Origin: a virus
Length of the DNA: 57,614 bases
Direction: 5' to 3' (one strand)
IMG/VR virus record: IMGVR_UViG_3300028844_006223
Location: 1 to 57,614 of that record
Within the stretch, counting starts at the first letter, position 1; every line of letters starts with the position of its first letter. The translations under genes were made by a program, and so were the position numbers. Below the pieces are notes generated by a model. It was not told the DNA's origin. It made no database searches and saw only the letters and a program-made list of their open reading frames with translations. This document shows, in pieces, positions 39,609-47,781 of this stretch.

Positions 39609-40462
39609 GGGTCAAATCCCCATTCAGCAAGTGAGTTACCATCCGTATATACATCTTTTGCTTTTACTTTTTTACTGATAATACGGAACTTGTTATTTAG
39701 ATTGTCCTGTCCATGTTCCTTTGCATACTGGCGCACGATTGTTACCCAATCACCAGGATTGATGCTATCAATGTTTTCAACTTTAGCATTACTTTTCTTG
39801 ACTTTTTCTTCTTCGTCACCTAACCATTCATAATATTTTTTTGAGCCAAGTTTTTGATATTCTTTTTGAAACTCAGGATGGACTTTGTTTCTTCTCATCC
39901 ACATTGCTTGTGCTTTCTCAAGTGCGTCGAGTCTTTCCTCTTTTGTTTGATTGTGAGGTACTGCACGATAGATCGTTACCTGTCTGTTTGGCTTGTTACG
40001 ATATCCATTCACAACCAATGCTGCATCTTTCTCTTCTTTTGTTCCAGCATATTCTGTCCAGCGGTCATAGTAGTCTTTAGGATATACTTCATTGTGTGTC
40101 ATGTCATGAAGAGGTGCTCCTTCTTTTCCTGCTGATTGATGCTCACCTTTGTAGTCTTCTGAAATGTTTTTCTTACTGACATAAGCTACTGGAATCTCTT
40201 TCATTTTATTCAACCAAAAAGCAACCATTCGATGCCTGCCTTCCATTACAAATAGATGCTTATCATTCTTTTCAACGTAAATCGGAAGTGCTTCTTCACC
40301 TCTCTTTAGCTGATTCAAAATTTTATTTGTTCTTCTTTCATCTTTTGGAAATTCATCATAAGTGCCATGCATTTCCTTTATTTGTTTTTCAAATTTTGAA
40401 ATGGGCTCTTTTTTCAATTCAACTTTTACATTGTCAGCAGAAGTTCCTAACCACTCACTCAC
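39605..40462 (-). CDS. ParB-like domain fused to ADP-ribosyltransferase
   Basis: A 285-residue protein. Residues about 15-98 are ParB/sulfiredoxin-like (L-P-I-Y-V, F-V-M-E-G-R-H-R-M-V-A-F, I-P-V-A-Y-V). Residues about 155-285 look like an R-S-E-type ADP-ribosyltransferase: V-T-I-Y-R-A-V-P supplies the Arg, N-P-G-D-W-V-T-I and Y-A-K-E-H-G the middle strand, and the end A-E-W-G-F-D-P the Glu. T4 packages the ADP-ribosyltransferase Alt, which modifies host RNA polymerase. The GTG start at 40462 overlaps the upstream stop. Nine further sense codons (S-I-T-Q-Q-D-L-K-D) precede it in frame without an ATG, so expression may be by coupling or frameshift. Confidence 0.72.
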   Translation of the reverse strand: MSEWLGTSADNVKVELKKEPISKFEKQIKEMHGTYDEFPKDERRTNKILNQLKRGEEALPIYVEKNDKHLFVMEGRHRMVAFWLNKMKEIPVAYVSKKNISEDYKGEHQSAGKEGAPLHDMTHNEVYPKDYYDRWTEYAGTKEEKDAALVVNGYRNKPNRQVTIYRAVPHNQTKEERLDALEKAQAMWMRRNKVHPEFQKEYQKLGSKKYYEWLGDEEEKVKKSNAKVENIDSINPGDWVTIVRQYAKEHGQDNLNNKFRIISKKVKAKDVYTDGNSLAEWGFDP

Positions 40463-40887
40463 ATCCTTGAGGTCTTGTTGAGTAATGCTCTACCAGCAAC
40501 TTTCATTGTATATTCTTTTGGTGTATACTTCTGCGCAATTTTTTTGTACAAACTTGTTCTTGACTTTTCTGCCGCAGAGAACTCTAGTTCTGGTGGCTTT
40601 TTCTTGGTCAAATATTCTTTGCCTACATTCAAAACAGTTGAGATGATTTTTGCTGCTTCTGGTCCTTTTTCACCAGTGATACCAAATCTACCATCTGAAT
40701 TCATGAATGTACCGATGTTCAATCTTCCATCAATATGAACATAGAATGTTTCATTATTTTTTGTTTGAAACTTTCGAACATAATCATCATCTGATGGATC
40801 TAATTTTTCAAGGTCATCATCGCTCAATTCTCGAGTCGGGTATGGATTGTCAAACAGTTCTGTGAGAAATTCGTTATAAGTTTTCAT
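40459..40887 (-). CDS. Small candidate internal head protein (paralogue 2)
   Basis: A 142-residue protein with start ATG at 40887, overlapping the upstream stop as ATGA. The N-terminus M-K-T-Y-N-E-F-L-T-E-L-F-D is very close to T4 internal proteins (M-K-T-Y-Q-E-F-I-A-E), with L-T-E as the likely gp21-type cleavage site. The rest shares I-S-T-V-L near 85 and S-R-x-x-L-Y-[KR]-[KR]-[MI] near 118 with the next gene, so the two are paralogues. The stop overlaps the GTG of the ADP-ribosyltransferase gene. Confidence 0.7.
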   Translation of the reverse strand: MKTYNEFLTELFDNPYPTRELSDDDLEKLDPSDDDYVRKFQTKNNETFYVHIDGRLNIGTFMNSDGRFGITGEKGPEAAKIISTVLNVGKEYLTKKKPPELEFSAAEKSRTSLYKKIAQKYTPKEYTMKVAGRALLNKTSRM

Positions 40888-41324
40888 TGTGGCTTCACCT
40901 TGACATTCCAACGAATAAGGCCCGAATTCCTTTTCTCTTCTGTCGATTCATATTGAGGATATTTCTTACAAAATGTTGAAATCATTCGACGATACAGTTT
41001 TACTCGACTTGGCTCTGAAGATACTGATTCAACAAAGAAATGATCGGGCTCTTCGGCATCAACAAACTTTTTGAGAATTTTTAGAACAGTTGAAAAGATT
41101 TGAAACTCTTCACCTTTACCTGACTTTGTTCCTTCTTCGTTGCTATCACTATCAAAAGTAAATTCATAAGCACCATTCTTATCAACAATTATACTGACTT
41201 CAATAAATTGACCGTTTGGTGTTTTGAATTCATAAGTTTCTTCATGATCTTCAATGCTATGAACCAATTTATATGGTAAAGGCTTGTCAAATAACTCTGA
41301 GAGTAGTTCTTTATACGTTTTCAT
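40884..41324 (-). CDS. Small candidate internal head protein (paralogue 1)
   Basis: A 146-residue protein. The N-terminus M-K-T-Y-K-E-L-L-S-E-L-F-D-K-P matches T4 internal proteins and its downstream paralogue. The body is acidic with F-T-F-D-S-D-S-N-E-E, a central I-F-S-T-V-L-K-I-L-K-K, and S-R-V-K-L-Y-R-R-M near 115. Removal of about 10 residues at L-S-E would leave a small globular protein. It starts 3 bases after the EF-hand gene's stop. Function unknown. Confidence 0.7.
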   Translation of the reverse strand: MKTYKELLSELFDKPLPYKLVHSIEDHEETYEFKTPNGQFIEVSIIVDKNGAYEFTFDSDSNEEGTKSGKGEEFQIFSTVLKILKKFVDAEEPDHFFVESVSSEPSRVKLYRRMISTFCKKYPQYESTEEKRNSGLIRWNVKVKPQ

Positions 41325-41327
41325 GTA

Positions 41328-41639
41328 TTATTTTTTGGACATGTATGCTTGAGCGCCGAAGTAAAATCCGACAATTGATGCTAAAGAAACATAGAATAAT
41401 CCAAGCAAGTCCGCTAAAGCGGCAACTCTTGCATCGGATATGATAGGTGAGAATAGAGCAATGGTTGAGACCAACATGGCTAAAATTGAAACCCAAGACA
41501 TTCTTCTTTGTGCATCTGCTTTTTCTTCTTTCAATTCAAGTTCAAGAATTGCAGTTGAGCGTTTCATCTCATCGTCAGAAATTTTACCATCTTGGTCAGT
41601 ATCAAATCGAGATCGATATTTTTCTAATAAAGTAGGCAT
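41328..41639 (-). CDS. EF-hand membrane protein
   Basis: A 103-residue protein. One canonical EF-hand calcium loop spans 13-24 (D-T-D-Q-D-G-K-I-S-D-D-E). A charged helix follows, then two transmembrane segments at about 48-67 and 77-97 (A-S-I-V-G-F-Y-F-G-A). It is the first gene of the operon holding the candidate internal proteins and the lipoprotein, 40 bases downstream of a late-promoter-like box. A calcium-sensing or membrane-anchor function is inferred from the motifs. Confidence 0.7.
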   Translation of the reverse strand: MPTLLEKYRSRFDTDQDGKISDDEMKRSTAILELELKEEKADAQRRMSWVSILAMLVSTIALFSPIISDARVAALADLLGLFYVSLASIVGFYFGAQAYMSKK

Positions 41640-41679
41640 GATAGTTTACAGTTAGTTGTTATTAAAAGAATTCTTTTAA

Positions 41680-41687
41680 TATTTATC
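41680..41687 (-). promoter_or_regulatory. Candidate late promoter GATAAATA (minus strand)
   Basis: GATAAATA on the minus strand, about 40 bases upstream of the EF-hand gene and the candidate internal-protein operon, matching the spacing of the other late boxes. It overlaps the stop of the DUF2061 gene. Confidence 0.5.
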
Positions 41688-41910
41688 AATCAACAGTTTT
41701 ACCATTTTCTAAAACTCCAAAGTCAGAGAAACGATACCATACTCTTTCATGTGCATAATATAAGATCATTTTAGTAATTATTTCAACACCTCCAATAGTT
41801 GCGCCAATTGCAGCACTACCTGTAATAATCCAACTAATGACAATTGTATCAAGTGTTCCTAAAATTCGCCAAGTGATTGTTTTGAATAAATGTCTTTTAT
41901 AACTTACCAT
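41686..41910 (-). CDS. DUF2061 membrane protein
   Basis: A 74-residue protein with two hydrophobic segments. K-T-I-T-W-R-I-L-G-T near 10, then T-G-S-A-A-I-G-A, and the ending Y-Y-A-H-E-R-V-W match the DUF2061 family. In bacteria this family often sits beside, or is fused to, APS kinase genes. Here an APS-kinase-like gene lies three genes upstream in the same operon, which supports a link to sulfate activation or transport. Function unproven. Confidence 0.75.
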   Translation of the reverse strand: MVSYKRHLFKTITWRILGTLDTIVISWIITGSAAIGATIGGVEIITKMILYYAHERVWYRFSDFGVLENGKTVD

Positions 41911-42559
41911 AATCCTCTATTATATCATTCAGAATTAAATCCCAAGATTTATCTGAGCCTCTAAATCCATTGTTAACTGGGTCAACATAAACAGGTTCAG
42001 TTAAAATATAACGAATTAACTTATCATGAATTTGTTTCTTATCACGGATAAGATCACCAACATCATTATATTCTGTTTCTATTTCAATTAACTTAAAAGT
42101 ATCATTGTTTATAAAAATTTTTAGGTTTTCAATTAATTTTTCATAAGTTGGATTTCGGTCTTCACCCCATCTTTTACGATGGTCATGTCCATATTTGTCT
42201 AACCATCGTATAAAAATTAAATTATTTTTTTCTTTTGTTAACAAAAGATTTTTAAACGTATGTAAAAATCGGCCTTTCGCTTCTTCTACTGTCTTGTCAT
42301 GACTAAAAATCAAACCAGTTGTTGCATCAATTGGCGTTATATCTTTTGGAGCAGAATCTCTCCATGCATTCATTGAGATTGAAAGTTGATTAATATCGTA
42401 AGAATGTGAAAATATTTTTTCCAATGAATGCAATGGTGTTATACACCAATCAAATGGATAAGAAATTGATTTCGCACCATGCTTTACTTTAAATCGATTA
42501 ATTTGCCATGCAGGACGACACCATGATCCTATAGGAATTAAACAATTAAATTTTTCCAT
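41897..42559 (-). CDS. DUF1796-like protein, putative papain-like peptidase
   Basis: A 220-residue protein. The N-terminus I-P-I-G-S-W-C-R-P-A-W-Q, followed by S-Y-P-F-D-W-C-I-T-P near 35, fits the DUF1796 pattern (conserved early Cys, then P-F-D-W). Later H-D-K-T and F-I-R-W-L-D-K-Y-G. Members occur in surface-sugar clusters; peptidase activity is only a family suggestion. It overlaps both neighbours by about 14 bases. Confidence 0.6.
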   Translation of the reverse strand: MEKFNCLIPIGSWCRPAWQINRFKVKHGAKSISYPFDWCITPLHSLEKIFSHSYDINQLSISMNAWRDSAPKDITPIDATTGLIFSHDKTVEEAKGRFLHTFKNLLLTKEKNNLIFIRWLDKYGHDHRKRWGEDRNPTYEKLIENLKIFINNDTFKLIEIETEYNDVGDLIRDKKQIHDKLIRYILTEPVYVDPVNNGFRGSDKSWDLILNDIIEDYGKL

Positions 42560-42944
42560 CTTTTTTCATTTGCTCCCTTATTTTGGTAGCAGATACATCA
42601 TGAATATCTTGAGGAGGAACATGTTCAATAATATCATAACCAACGCCACGACCATAGTTAACTGATTCGATGTCAGGCACGATTGTAGCAATCACTCGGC
42701 CGTCTGCAAACAAATCCCATAGTTCATTCTTAACGTTGTCAAGGATCTGTTCTGCAGTCCAAGGATTGATTTCATCTGGCTTGACATCACGAATTGCAAT
42801 CCAAACATTCTTGCCTTCATTCAATCTTTGATCAATCAACCAACGATGACCGGCATGCCAAGGTTGCCAACGTCCAAAGAATACTGAATATTTCTTTTCC
42901 GAACTTGATGTTTCTTTATCTGCCTTTGCTTTAAAATCTGCCAT
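42546..42944 (-). CDS. HIGH-motif nucleotidyltransferase (cytidylyltransferase-like)
   Basis: A 132-residue protein. F-F-G-R-W-Q-P-W-H-A-G-H near 22-33 is the nucleotide-binding motif, and V-S-A-T-K-I-R near 119 the C-terminal signature of the NMNAT, cytidylyltransferase and ATP-sulfurylase-like superfamily. It overlaps the APS-kinase-like gene by 14 bases. Paired with that gene, it could activate sulfate or a sugar phosphate. The substrate cannot be read from sequence. Confidence 0.75.
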   Translation of the reverse strand: MADFKAKADKETSSSEKKYSVFFGRWQPWHAGHRWLIDQRLNEGKNVWIAIRDVKPDEINPWTAEQILDNVKNELWDLFADGRVIATIVPDIESVNYGRGVGYDIIEHVPPQDIHDVSATKIREQMKKDGKI

Positions 42945-43395
42945 AATTTTGCTCCAAAATATCTACAATTTCTCTTACCGAATCTTCTGGTGATTTAATT
43001 GTAGTATCAATTAAATAAAAATTCTTTTCAGGTGGTTCATAATTCTCAACATGAAAATGGTCACGTTCTCTTGGTTCATCTGCAAAGATATAAAACTCAA
43101 CGATGTGATGTTTCATTCTTTCTTTAAACTCTTCACGAAGCCAACGATATGGTGAAACCAATGATACGATTACATTCATATCTTTGTTATGACAAAACTC
43201 GGCAATCATCTGAGCATTGCGAATGTTGTTAATTCTTCCCTGTTCGGAATAATCTTTGTTAACAGTAAGTTTTCTTAGATCATCTCCATCTACCTGAACG
43301 GTCGGTTTATTATTTTTTAACCATAAAGTATCTTTGAATAAATTTGACAAAACAGTTTTTCCATGTCCTGGTTGTCCAGTCATCCAATAAATCAT
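42931..43395 (-). CDS. cysC: Adenylylsulfate (APS) kinase-like protein
   Basis: A 154-residue P-loop kinase. Walker A is G-Q-P-G-H-G-K-T near 7. D-G-D-D-L-R near 37, Y-S-E-Q-G-R-I-N-N-I-R-N-A near 48 and the I-V-S-L-V-S-P-Y-R strand are the APS kinase pattern. APS kinase makes PAPS, the sulfate donor of sulfotransferases, and this operon encodes two sulfotransferase-like proteins. The usual region near 105 (F-I-F-A-D-E-P-R-E-R-D) is shorter than in CysC. Confidence 0.78.
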   Translation of the reverse strand: MIYWMTGQPGHGKTVLSNLFKDTLWLKNNKPTVQVDGDDLRKLTVNKDYSEQGRINNIRNAQMIAEFCHNKDMNVIVSLVSPYRWLREEFKERMKHHIVEFYIFADEPRERDHFHVENYEPPEKNFYLIDTTIKSPEDSVREIVDILEQNYGRF

Positions 43396-44870
43396 GCTGC
43401 TCCTTGCTGCTGACGATATTGAACACCTACACCATCTTTAGCTCCTTCAGGAATTGGTTGTCCAAAGTGTTCATAATGAAAATTAAAGTTTGTGCGATAG
43501 TTTACTGTTGGTGTATTATAATGTCGAAACCGAATATTATTTTTTCGTATTGTAGAATATAAAACTTTATCACCAAATATATGCATATTACTTTCCATTT
43601 CCCACCAAACGTTTGCGATTCTTCGTGCATCCTTATGAATCATATAACAGTTTGTATCAACAAATTTAAACGCATCAGTTTCAAAACATAAACCCATGAC
43701 TTCACCTTCAAGGTTACAAATGTTTCTTTGACATGTTGCGATTGGTTTTTCAGAACTTAAATCATCAATCATTTGTTCAACATGATTAGGCTCTAGCCAG
43801 TTGTCATCATCTAACCAAAATACCGCATCTGCTCCTCGCTGAAATGCAGAAACAGTACCAATATATCTAGGAGTATCACCATAATCTCTGTGCGGTTCTG
43901 ATAATTCAATAATCTCAATATCAGTTAAATTATAAAGTGCATTAATCTTTGACTTGGCTTGTGGTCCGTCAAGTACTAAAATATGTTTCACTTTTTTATG
44001 AGTTTGATTGCGAACAGATTCAATATTTTGTTTTAAATATTCAATATTTGGATCAAACACTGGAGTGATACAATATACATTCATGTTATCTTTTTTTGGT
44101 TTTACATTATAAATTTTTCGAAAATCATCAAGACTTTCTCTTTTTAAAGTTTGATCACCTACAGTAATATATTCACCAATAGGCCAATCTTTTGGATTCT
44201 CAATCATATGTAACACAAACTTTTTTTGACGTTCATGCCAATCGGTTTCTGTAACTGTATCAATTTCTCGATCATTATTTTTAGCAGTTGGGTGTGGATT
44301 GTAAATAGTATAATCATCAATTACATGAAAGGGCATCATATTATTATTGTGTGCAACATTTGATAGCATGATATCAATTGCTGTTGAATACTCAAGTTCA
44401 AGTTCAAACCATTTTTCGACAAGTAATTTTAATAAATCTTGACGAATGATCATGAAACACATTTCAACAAAATTTGATTGTCTTGTGCCGCTTCCTGTAG
44501 ATTTAAAAATTGGTGCAAAGAAACCATAGTCACTTCCATCTCTACTGAATGTACATGCGCTCCAATTATTTTTTGAAGCTCGGTCAAATGCTTCTTCAAT
44601 CTCTTTTGGTCTTATAAGCAAATCACTATCTGCAATTAAAACATATTCATAATCTTTAAAATGTTCATAATTGTCTGCAAACTTAGACCAAATCATTCCT
44701 TGTTCTGCAGAAATAAAATTAAAATTTAAACTATTAAGTTGCTCAAGAACTTTGTCATCCTTACCATAAAAATTAATTGCACGGTCATAAACAGCAGATT
44801 CTTTTTCTGCCCATGAAAGCCATTGGTCATCATTGTCACCTACACCTGTGAAAATCAAATATTTATTCAT
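43392..44870 (-). CDS. Two-domain glycosyltransferase
   Basis: A 492-residue protein. Residues 1-250 form a GT-A-like domain with V-L-I-A-D-S-D-L-L (D-x-D near 78). Residues about 265-480 are a second family 2 glycosyltransferase: V-Y-C-I-T-P-V-F-D-P-N, then I-L-V-L-D-G, and V-F-W-L-D-D-D-N-W-L-E near 350 as the D-x-D site. Two catalytic domains in one chain suggest that alternating sugars are added. GTGA-type overlaps on both sides place it in the glycan operon. Confidence 0.75.
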   Translation of the reverse strand: MNKYLIFTGVGDNDDQWLSWAEKESAVYDRAINFYGKDDKVLEQLNSLNFNFISAEQGMIWSKFADNYEHFKDYEYVLIADSDLLIRPKEIEEAFDRASKNNWSACTFSRDGSDYGFFAPIFKSTGSGTRQSNFVEMCFMIIRQDLLKLLVEKWFELELEYSTAIDIMLSNVAHNNNMMPFHVIDDYTIYNPHPTAKNNDREIDTVTETDWHERQKKFVLHMIENPKDWPIGEYITVGDQTLKRESLDDFRKIYNVKPKKDNMNVYCITPVFDPNIEYLKQNIESVRNQTHKKVKHILVLDGPQAKSKINALYNLTDIEIIELSEPHRDYGDTPRYIGTVSAFQRGADAVFWLDDDNWLEPNHVEQMIDDLSSEKPIATCQRNICNLEGEVMGLCFETDAFKFVDTNCYMIHKDARRIANVWWEMESNMHIFGDKVLYSTIRKNNIRFRHYNTPTVNYRTNFNFHYEHFGQPIPEGAKDGVGVQYRQQQGAA

Positions 44871-45646
44871 TAGTCCTCCATTATAAAACGAAGCCGATTA
44901 AAAGTATTTCGCCAAAGAAGTGAGTTATTATCATTAAATTTATTATATCTCTCATACAAAGAAGTGCGCATGTCAAGAAGGTCACGATCATGCCATTGAT
45001 AATTACGAATATATAAATCTTGTTTTGCTAATACACGCATTAAATTATACCAAATATCATCACCAGTTGAGCAATGTTTCATGAAGATGTCTTCACGAAA
45101 AAATAAATCTTTAACTTCTTTAAACATTGAAGAAGAAAAAACAGTTCCAGCGCCATTAGTTGAAAAATTATAAACACTTCGATTATGTATTATCTTTCGA
45201 AACACTTGATACTGAAACTGATTCATTGTTTCAAAACTTGTTACATTTGATGTGAACCCACGATAATTGATTGAACATTGTTCACGTTCATAATCATTGA
45301 GAAGATTTTCAAATAAATTTTTATTATATACAAAATCATCATCAATTGTTATCATGAGTGATTCACTTTCCCACAAGTCTTTCATAGTATATATTAACTT
45401 ACGATATGACCCAATATTCTTTACCCAGCGGATCTCAATACGGTCTGAAAATTTTTCAAGAACTTGATTTAATTGTGGATGTGTGATTTGTTTATTCGCA
45501 AAACCTTTATCAAGTAAATAAGGCTCTTCAGATAAATGAAGAAGAACTTTTTCTGGTTGCCGAGTCTGATTTGTTAAGAGATGATTTAAAACAAATGCAC
45601 ACCGATCTTGTTTTTCAAAGATTGTTGTTAAAGTCACATAAAACAT
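44870..45646 (-). CDS. Glycosyltransferase, GT-A fold
   Basis: A 258-residue protein. It starts Y-V-T-L-T-T-I-F-E-K-Q-D-R and has the metal-binding M-I-T-I-D-D-D-F-V near 98. The C-terminal half includes S-T-G-D-D-I-W-Y-N-L-M, a likely acceptor-side catalytic acid. It shares one base with the preceding gene. The sugar and linkage are unknown. Confidence 0.72.
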   Translation of the reverse strand: MFYVTLTTIFEKQDRCAFVLNHLLTNQTRQPEKVLLHLSEEPYLLDKGFANKQITHPQLNQVLEKFSDRIEIRWVKNIGSYRKLIYTMKDLWESESLMITIDDDFVYNKNLFENLLNDYEREQCSINYRGFTSNVTSFETMNQFQYQVFRKIIHNRSVYNFSTNGAGTVFSSSMFKEVKDLFFREDIFMKHCSTGDDIWYNLMRVLAKQDLYIRNYQWHDRDLLDMRTSLYERYNKFNDNNSLLWRNTFNRLRFIMED

Positions 45647-45648
45647 AA

Positions 45649-46281
45649 TTAGTTATTTTCATTAAAAATAAAGTTTTGTATTTCAATATTACTAAATCCG
45701 TCGATTTGCCAGCCAAGTTTCTCAGAAGTTCCAAACCATTTTTCATCAGTTTGCCATTTTCTCCAGAAGATATCAATAGCATACGTTCTTGTAGGCTTTC
45801 CTAATAATAACTGACTTGCTGCAAACTCAATTTCAGGTAACATTGTTTTTAAAAAATTTACATTAGCAAAATAAGAAGTTGTAGTTATAAATTTATGACA
45901 ATGGACTAACTTTTCATATTTGCTTTTGAGTAATTCTGATTCATTGCGATATGCAATTTGAATTACATTATAATCAATAGTTTCAAAAAAATCAAAATAT
46001 TCTTCAAGTATATTTGTTTCAACCCACCACTTTAAATCATCCTCAATTATTAGAATATTTGAATAATTATTTTCAATCGCATGTTTCCAAATACCAGTAT
46101 GTGAGTATGAACATCCTGCCGCTCTTTGTTCTCGCATTGGATAGTTTGTATGATCAACAGCAGAAATTCGAACTACTTTATCAGCATGTTTTTTTGGAAT
46201 CAAAGGTATCACATTTTGTTCAATATGTTTCCATCTATCAGTTCTTTTGTCGAGATTAATAATATAAATTTTATCTAGCAT
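45649..46281 (-). CDS. Family 25 glycosyltransferase (LPS type)
   Basis: A 210-residue protein. I-Y-I-I-N-L-D-K-R-T-D-R-W near 5, then A-V-D-H, G-C-S-Y-S-H-T-G-I-W near 57, and I-L-I-I-E-D-D-L near 76 are the standard motifs of glycosyltransferase family 25, known from LPS and collagen glycosylation. Two bases separate it from the next gene. Confidence 0.82.
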   Translation of the reverse strand: MLDKIYIINLDKRTDRWKHIEQNVIPLIPKKHADKVVRISAVDHTNYPMREQRAAGCSYSHTGIWKHAIENNYSNILIIEDDLKWWVETNILEEYFDFFETIDYNVIQIAYRNESELLKSKYEKLVHCHKFITTTSYFANVNFLKTMLPEIEFAASQLLLGKPTRTYAIDIFWRKWQTDEKWFGTSEKLGWQIDGFSNIEIQNFIFNENN

Positions 46282-46282
46282 C

Positions 46283-46900
46283 TTATTCTATAACTTTCAA
46301 ATAATTGTTTGTGTCATTAGTAATATTGTTCCATAGTAGGACATCTTCATGAAAAACTCGTTCAACCCATTTAGAAACTGCTTCACGGTCATAATCTTCA
46401 TTTTTATTTGAAGTGACATTGATTTTTTTTACGACTTCAAGTTTTGGCAAGCCAAGTAGTTCAAGTAACTTTGAAAACTGAACATCAATATCATTTGAAT
46501 ATTTTAGAATAATAGTTCGGTCATTTGCAGAATCAATAAGCCAACTTTTTTGAGGAGCAAAATGCCATTGAGGTTTAGTGATTTCTGTATCTAATTGGCT
46601 CATAAATTCATCATCGTTTTGGTCCCAATAATACATAAATTCATCAATAGTTTTTGCTTTTCTTACAAATTGTTTTTTGAATGACCACTCAGAATTTATT
46701 GCACCATGTCTCCAATAGAAATACGAACTTAAAAAACGGTCAACAGGTTCACGAACAATTGCAAATGAATAAGGATAATCTATATTTTTTTGTTTATGTC
46801 CAAATGAAGGATGTAAAAAAAATTTAGCATATCTACTTCTTATTAATTTTTCAATCGTATTTCCTCCAGATTTAGCAATATGTACAAACCCTAATTTCAT
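46283..46900 (-). CDS. Sulfotransferase 1
   Basis: A 205-residue protein. The N-terminus G-F-V-H-I-A-K-S-G-G-N-T-I-E is the PAPS 5'-phosphosulfate-binding loop, and A-I-V-R-E-P-V-D-R-F-L-S-S-Y-F near 52 is the 3'-phosphate-binding motif. It should transfer sulfate from PAPS to a sugar. I took ATG at 46900; a TTG at 46906 overlaps the previous stop. With the APS-kinase-like gene it makes a phage sulfation route plausible. Confidence 0.8.
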   Translation of the reverse strand: MKLGFVHIAKSGGNTIEKLIRSRYAKFFLHPSFGHKQKNIDYPYSFAIVREPVDRFLSSYFYWRHGAINSEWSFKKQFVRKAKTIDEFMYYWDQNDDEFMSQLDTEITKPQWHFAPQKSWLIDSANDRTIILKYSNDIDVQFSKLLELLGLPKLEVVKKINVTSNKNEDYDREAVSKWVERVFHEDVLLWNNITNDTNNYLKVIE

Positions 46901-46902
46901 AT

Positions 46903-47781
46903 TCAAAATTCCAAAATATTGTAAAAGTTTTCAAATTTGTCTACTTCATAAAAATAATTGAAATGTGGATAAAAATATTTTATGTTGTTATTTAATAGAC
47001 AAGGTACAAAAGAAAAACTACTTTTCGATGTAATCAATATATCTGCAGAACATAACATATGAAATGATTCAAATTCATTTTTATCTAAATGCAATTCTAC
47101 ATTTTCTGAAAGTAATGGTTTTAATTGATTTAATGTACCATCACTGACAATATTCACAATGTGGTCTGAATATTTTATTTTTAATTTTTTAATCAAATCT
47201 ATATAAAATTTTAAATCAATATATTTACCTGGATATTTTTCTGGAGTAATATCTCCTAATCGTATATGTATTACAATGTTCTTTTTATTATTTTTAAAAT
47301 TATATGTTGTTTTTTCTTTCCAATAGCAATCATAAAAATATTGTTTATAATTAAACAATAAAGAGAAATGATAACTTGAAAAATTGTCAATAGGTAATTT
47401 AAAAATTACTTTATCATTGTTTCTAAATAAATTTTCCCAAGTTGATAATCTATCATTAATATTTTTTATATCTTTTAAATCATTAATATGTTTTGTATGT
47501 AATAAATCTATTTTAGGTAGATTAATTAATTTATGGTCTAATGGTCTTTTTGTATGTAATTTATCTTTAAAATTTAAGTAGTCATCCCATTTTATTTTTG
47601 GATTGTTATCAATAGTAAAACTCCAATTATTAGTAGAATTATATTTGCGATTTGTTTCAGTAAAGGGAGTGTGTATAAAAGTTAAGTTATATATTTTTGA
47701 TAACAAGAATCCAAAGGACCACATAACAAATTGATGTCCAATGCCTGCCCAATTTGTACTATTTGATTCAATATAATTCAT
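46903..47781 (-). CDS. Fucosyltransferase-like protein (GT11/GT23 superfamily)
   Basis: A 292-residue protein. N-W-A-G-I-G-H-Q-F-V-M-W near 10 corresponds to the G-L-G-N-Q loop of fucosyltransferases. I-V-I-H-I-R-L-G-D-I near 170 is the H-x-R-x-G-D GDP-fucose site. L-I-T-S-K-S-S-F-S-F near 250 matches the S-S-F-S-x motif. GDP-fucose would come from Gmd and Fcl at the start of this operon. DNA here is strikingly rich in A and T. Confidence 0.72.
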   Translation of the reverse strand: MNYIESNSTNWAGIGHQFVMWSFGFLLSKIYNLTFIHTPFTETNRKYNSTNNWSFTIDNNPKIKWDDYLNFKDKLHTKRPLDHKLINLPKIDLLHTKHINDLKDIKNINDRLSTWENLFRNNDKVIFKLPIDNFSSYHFSLLFNYKQYFYDCYWKEKTTYNFKNNKKNIVIHIRLGDITPEKYPGKYIDLKFYIDLIKKLKIKYSDHIVNIVSDGTLNQLKPLLSENVELHLDKNEFESFHMLCSADILITSKSSFSFVPCLLNNNIKYFYPHFNYFYEVDKFENFYNILEF

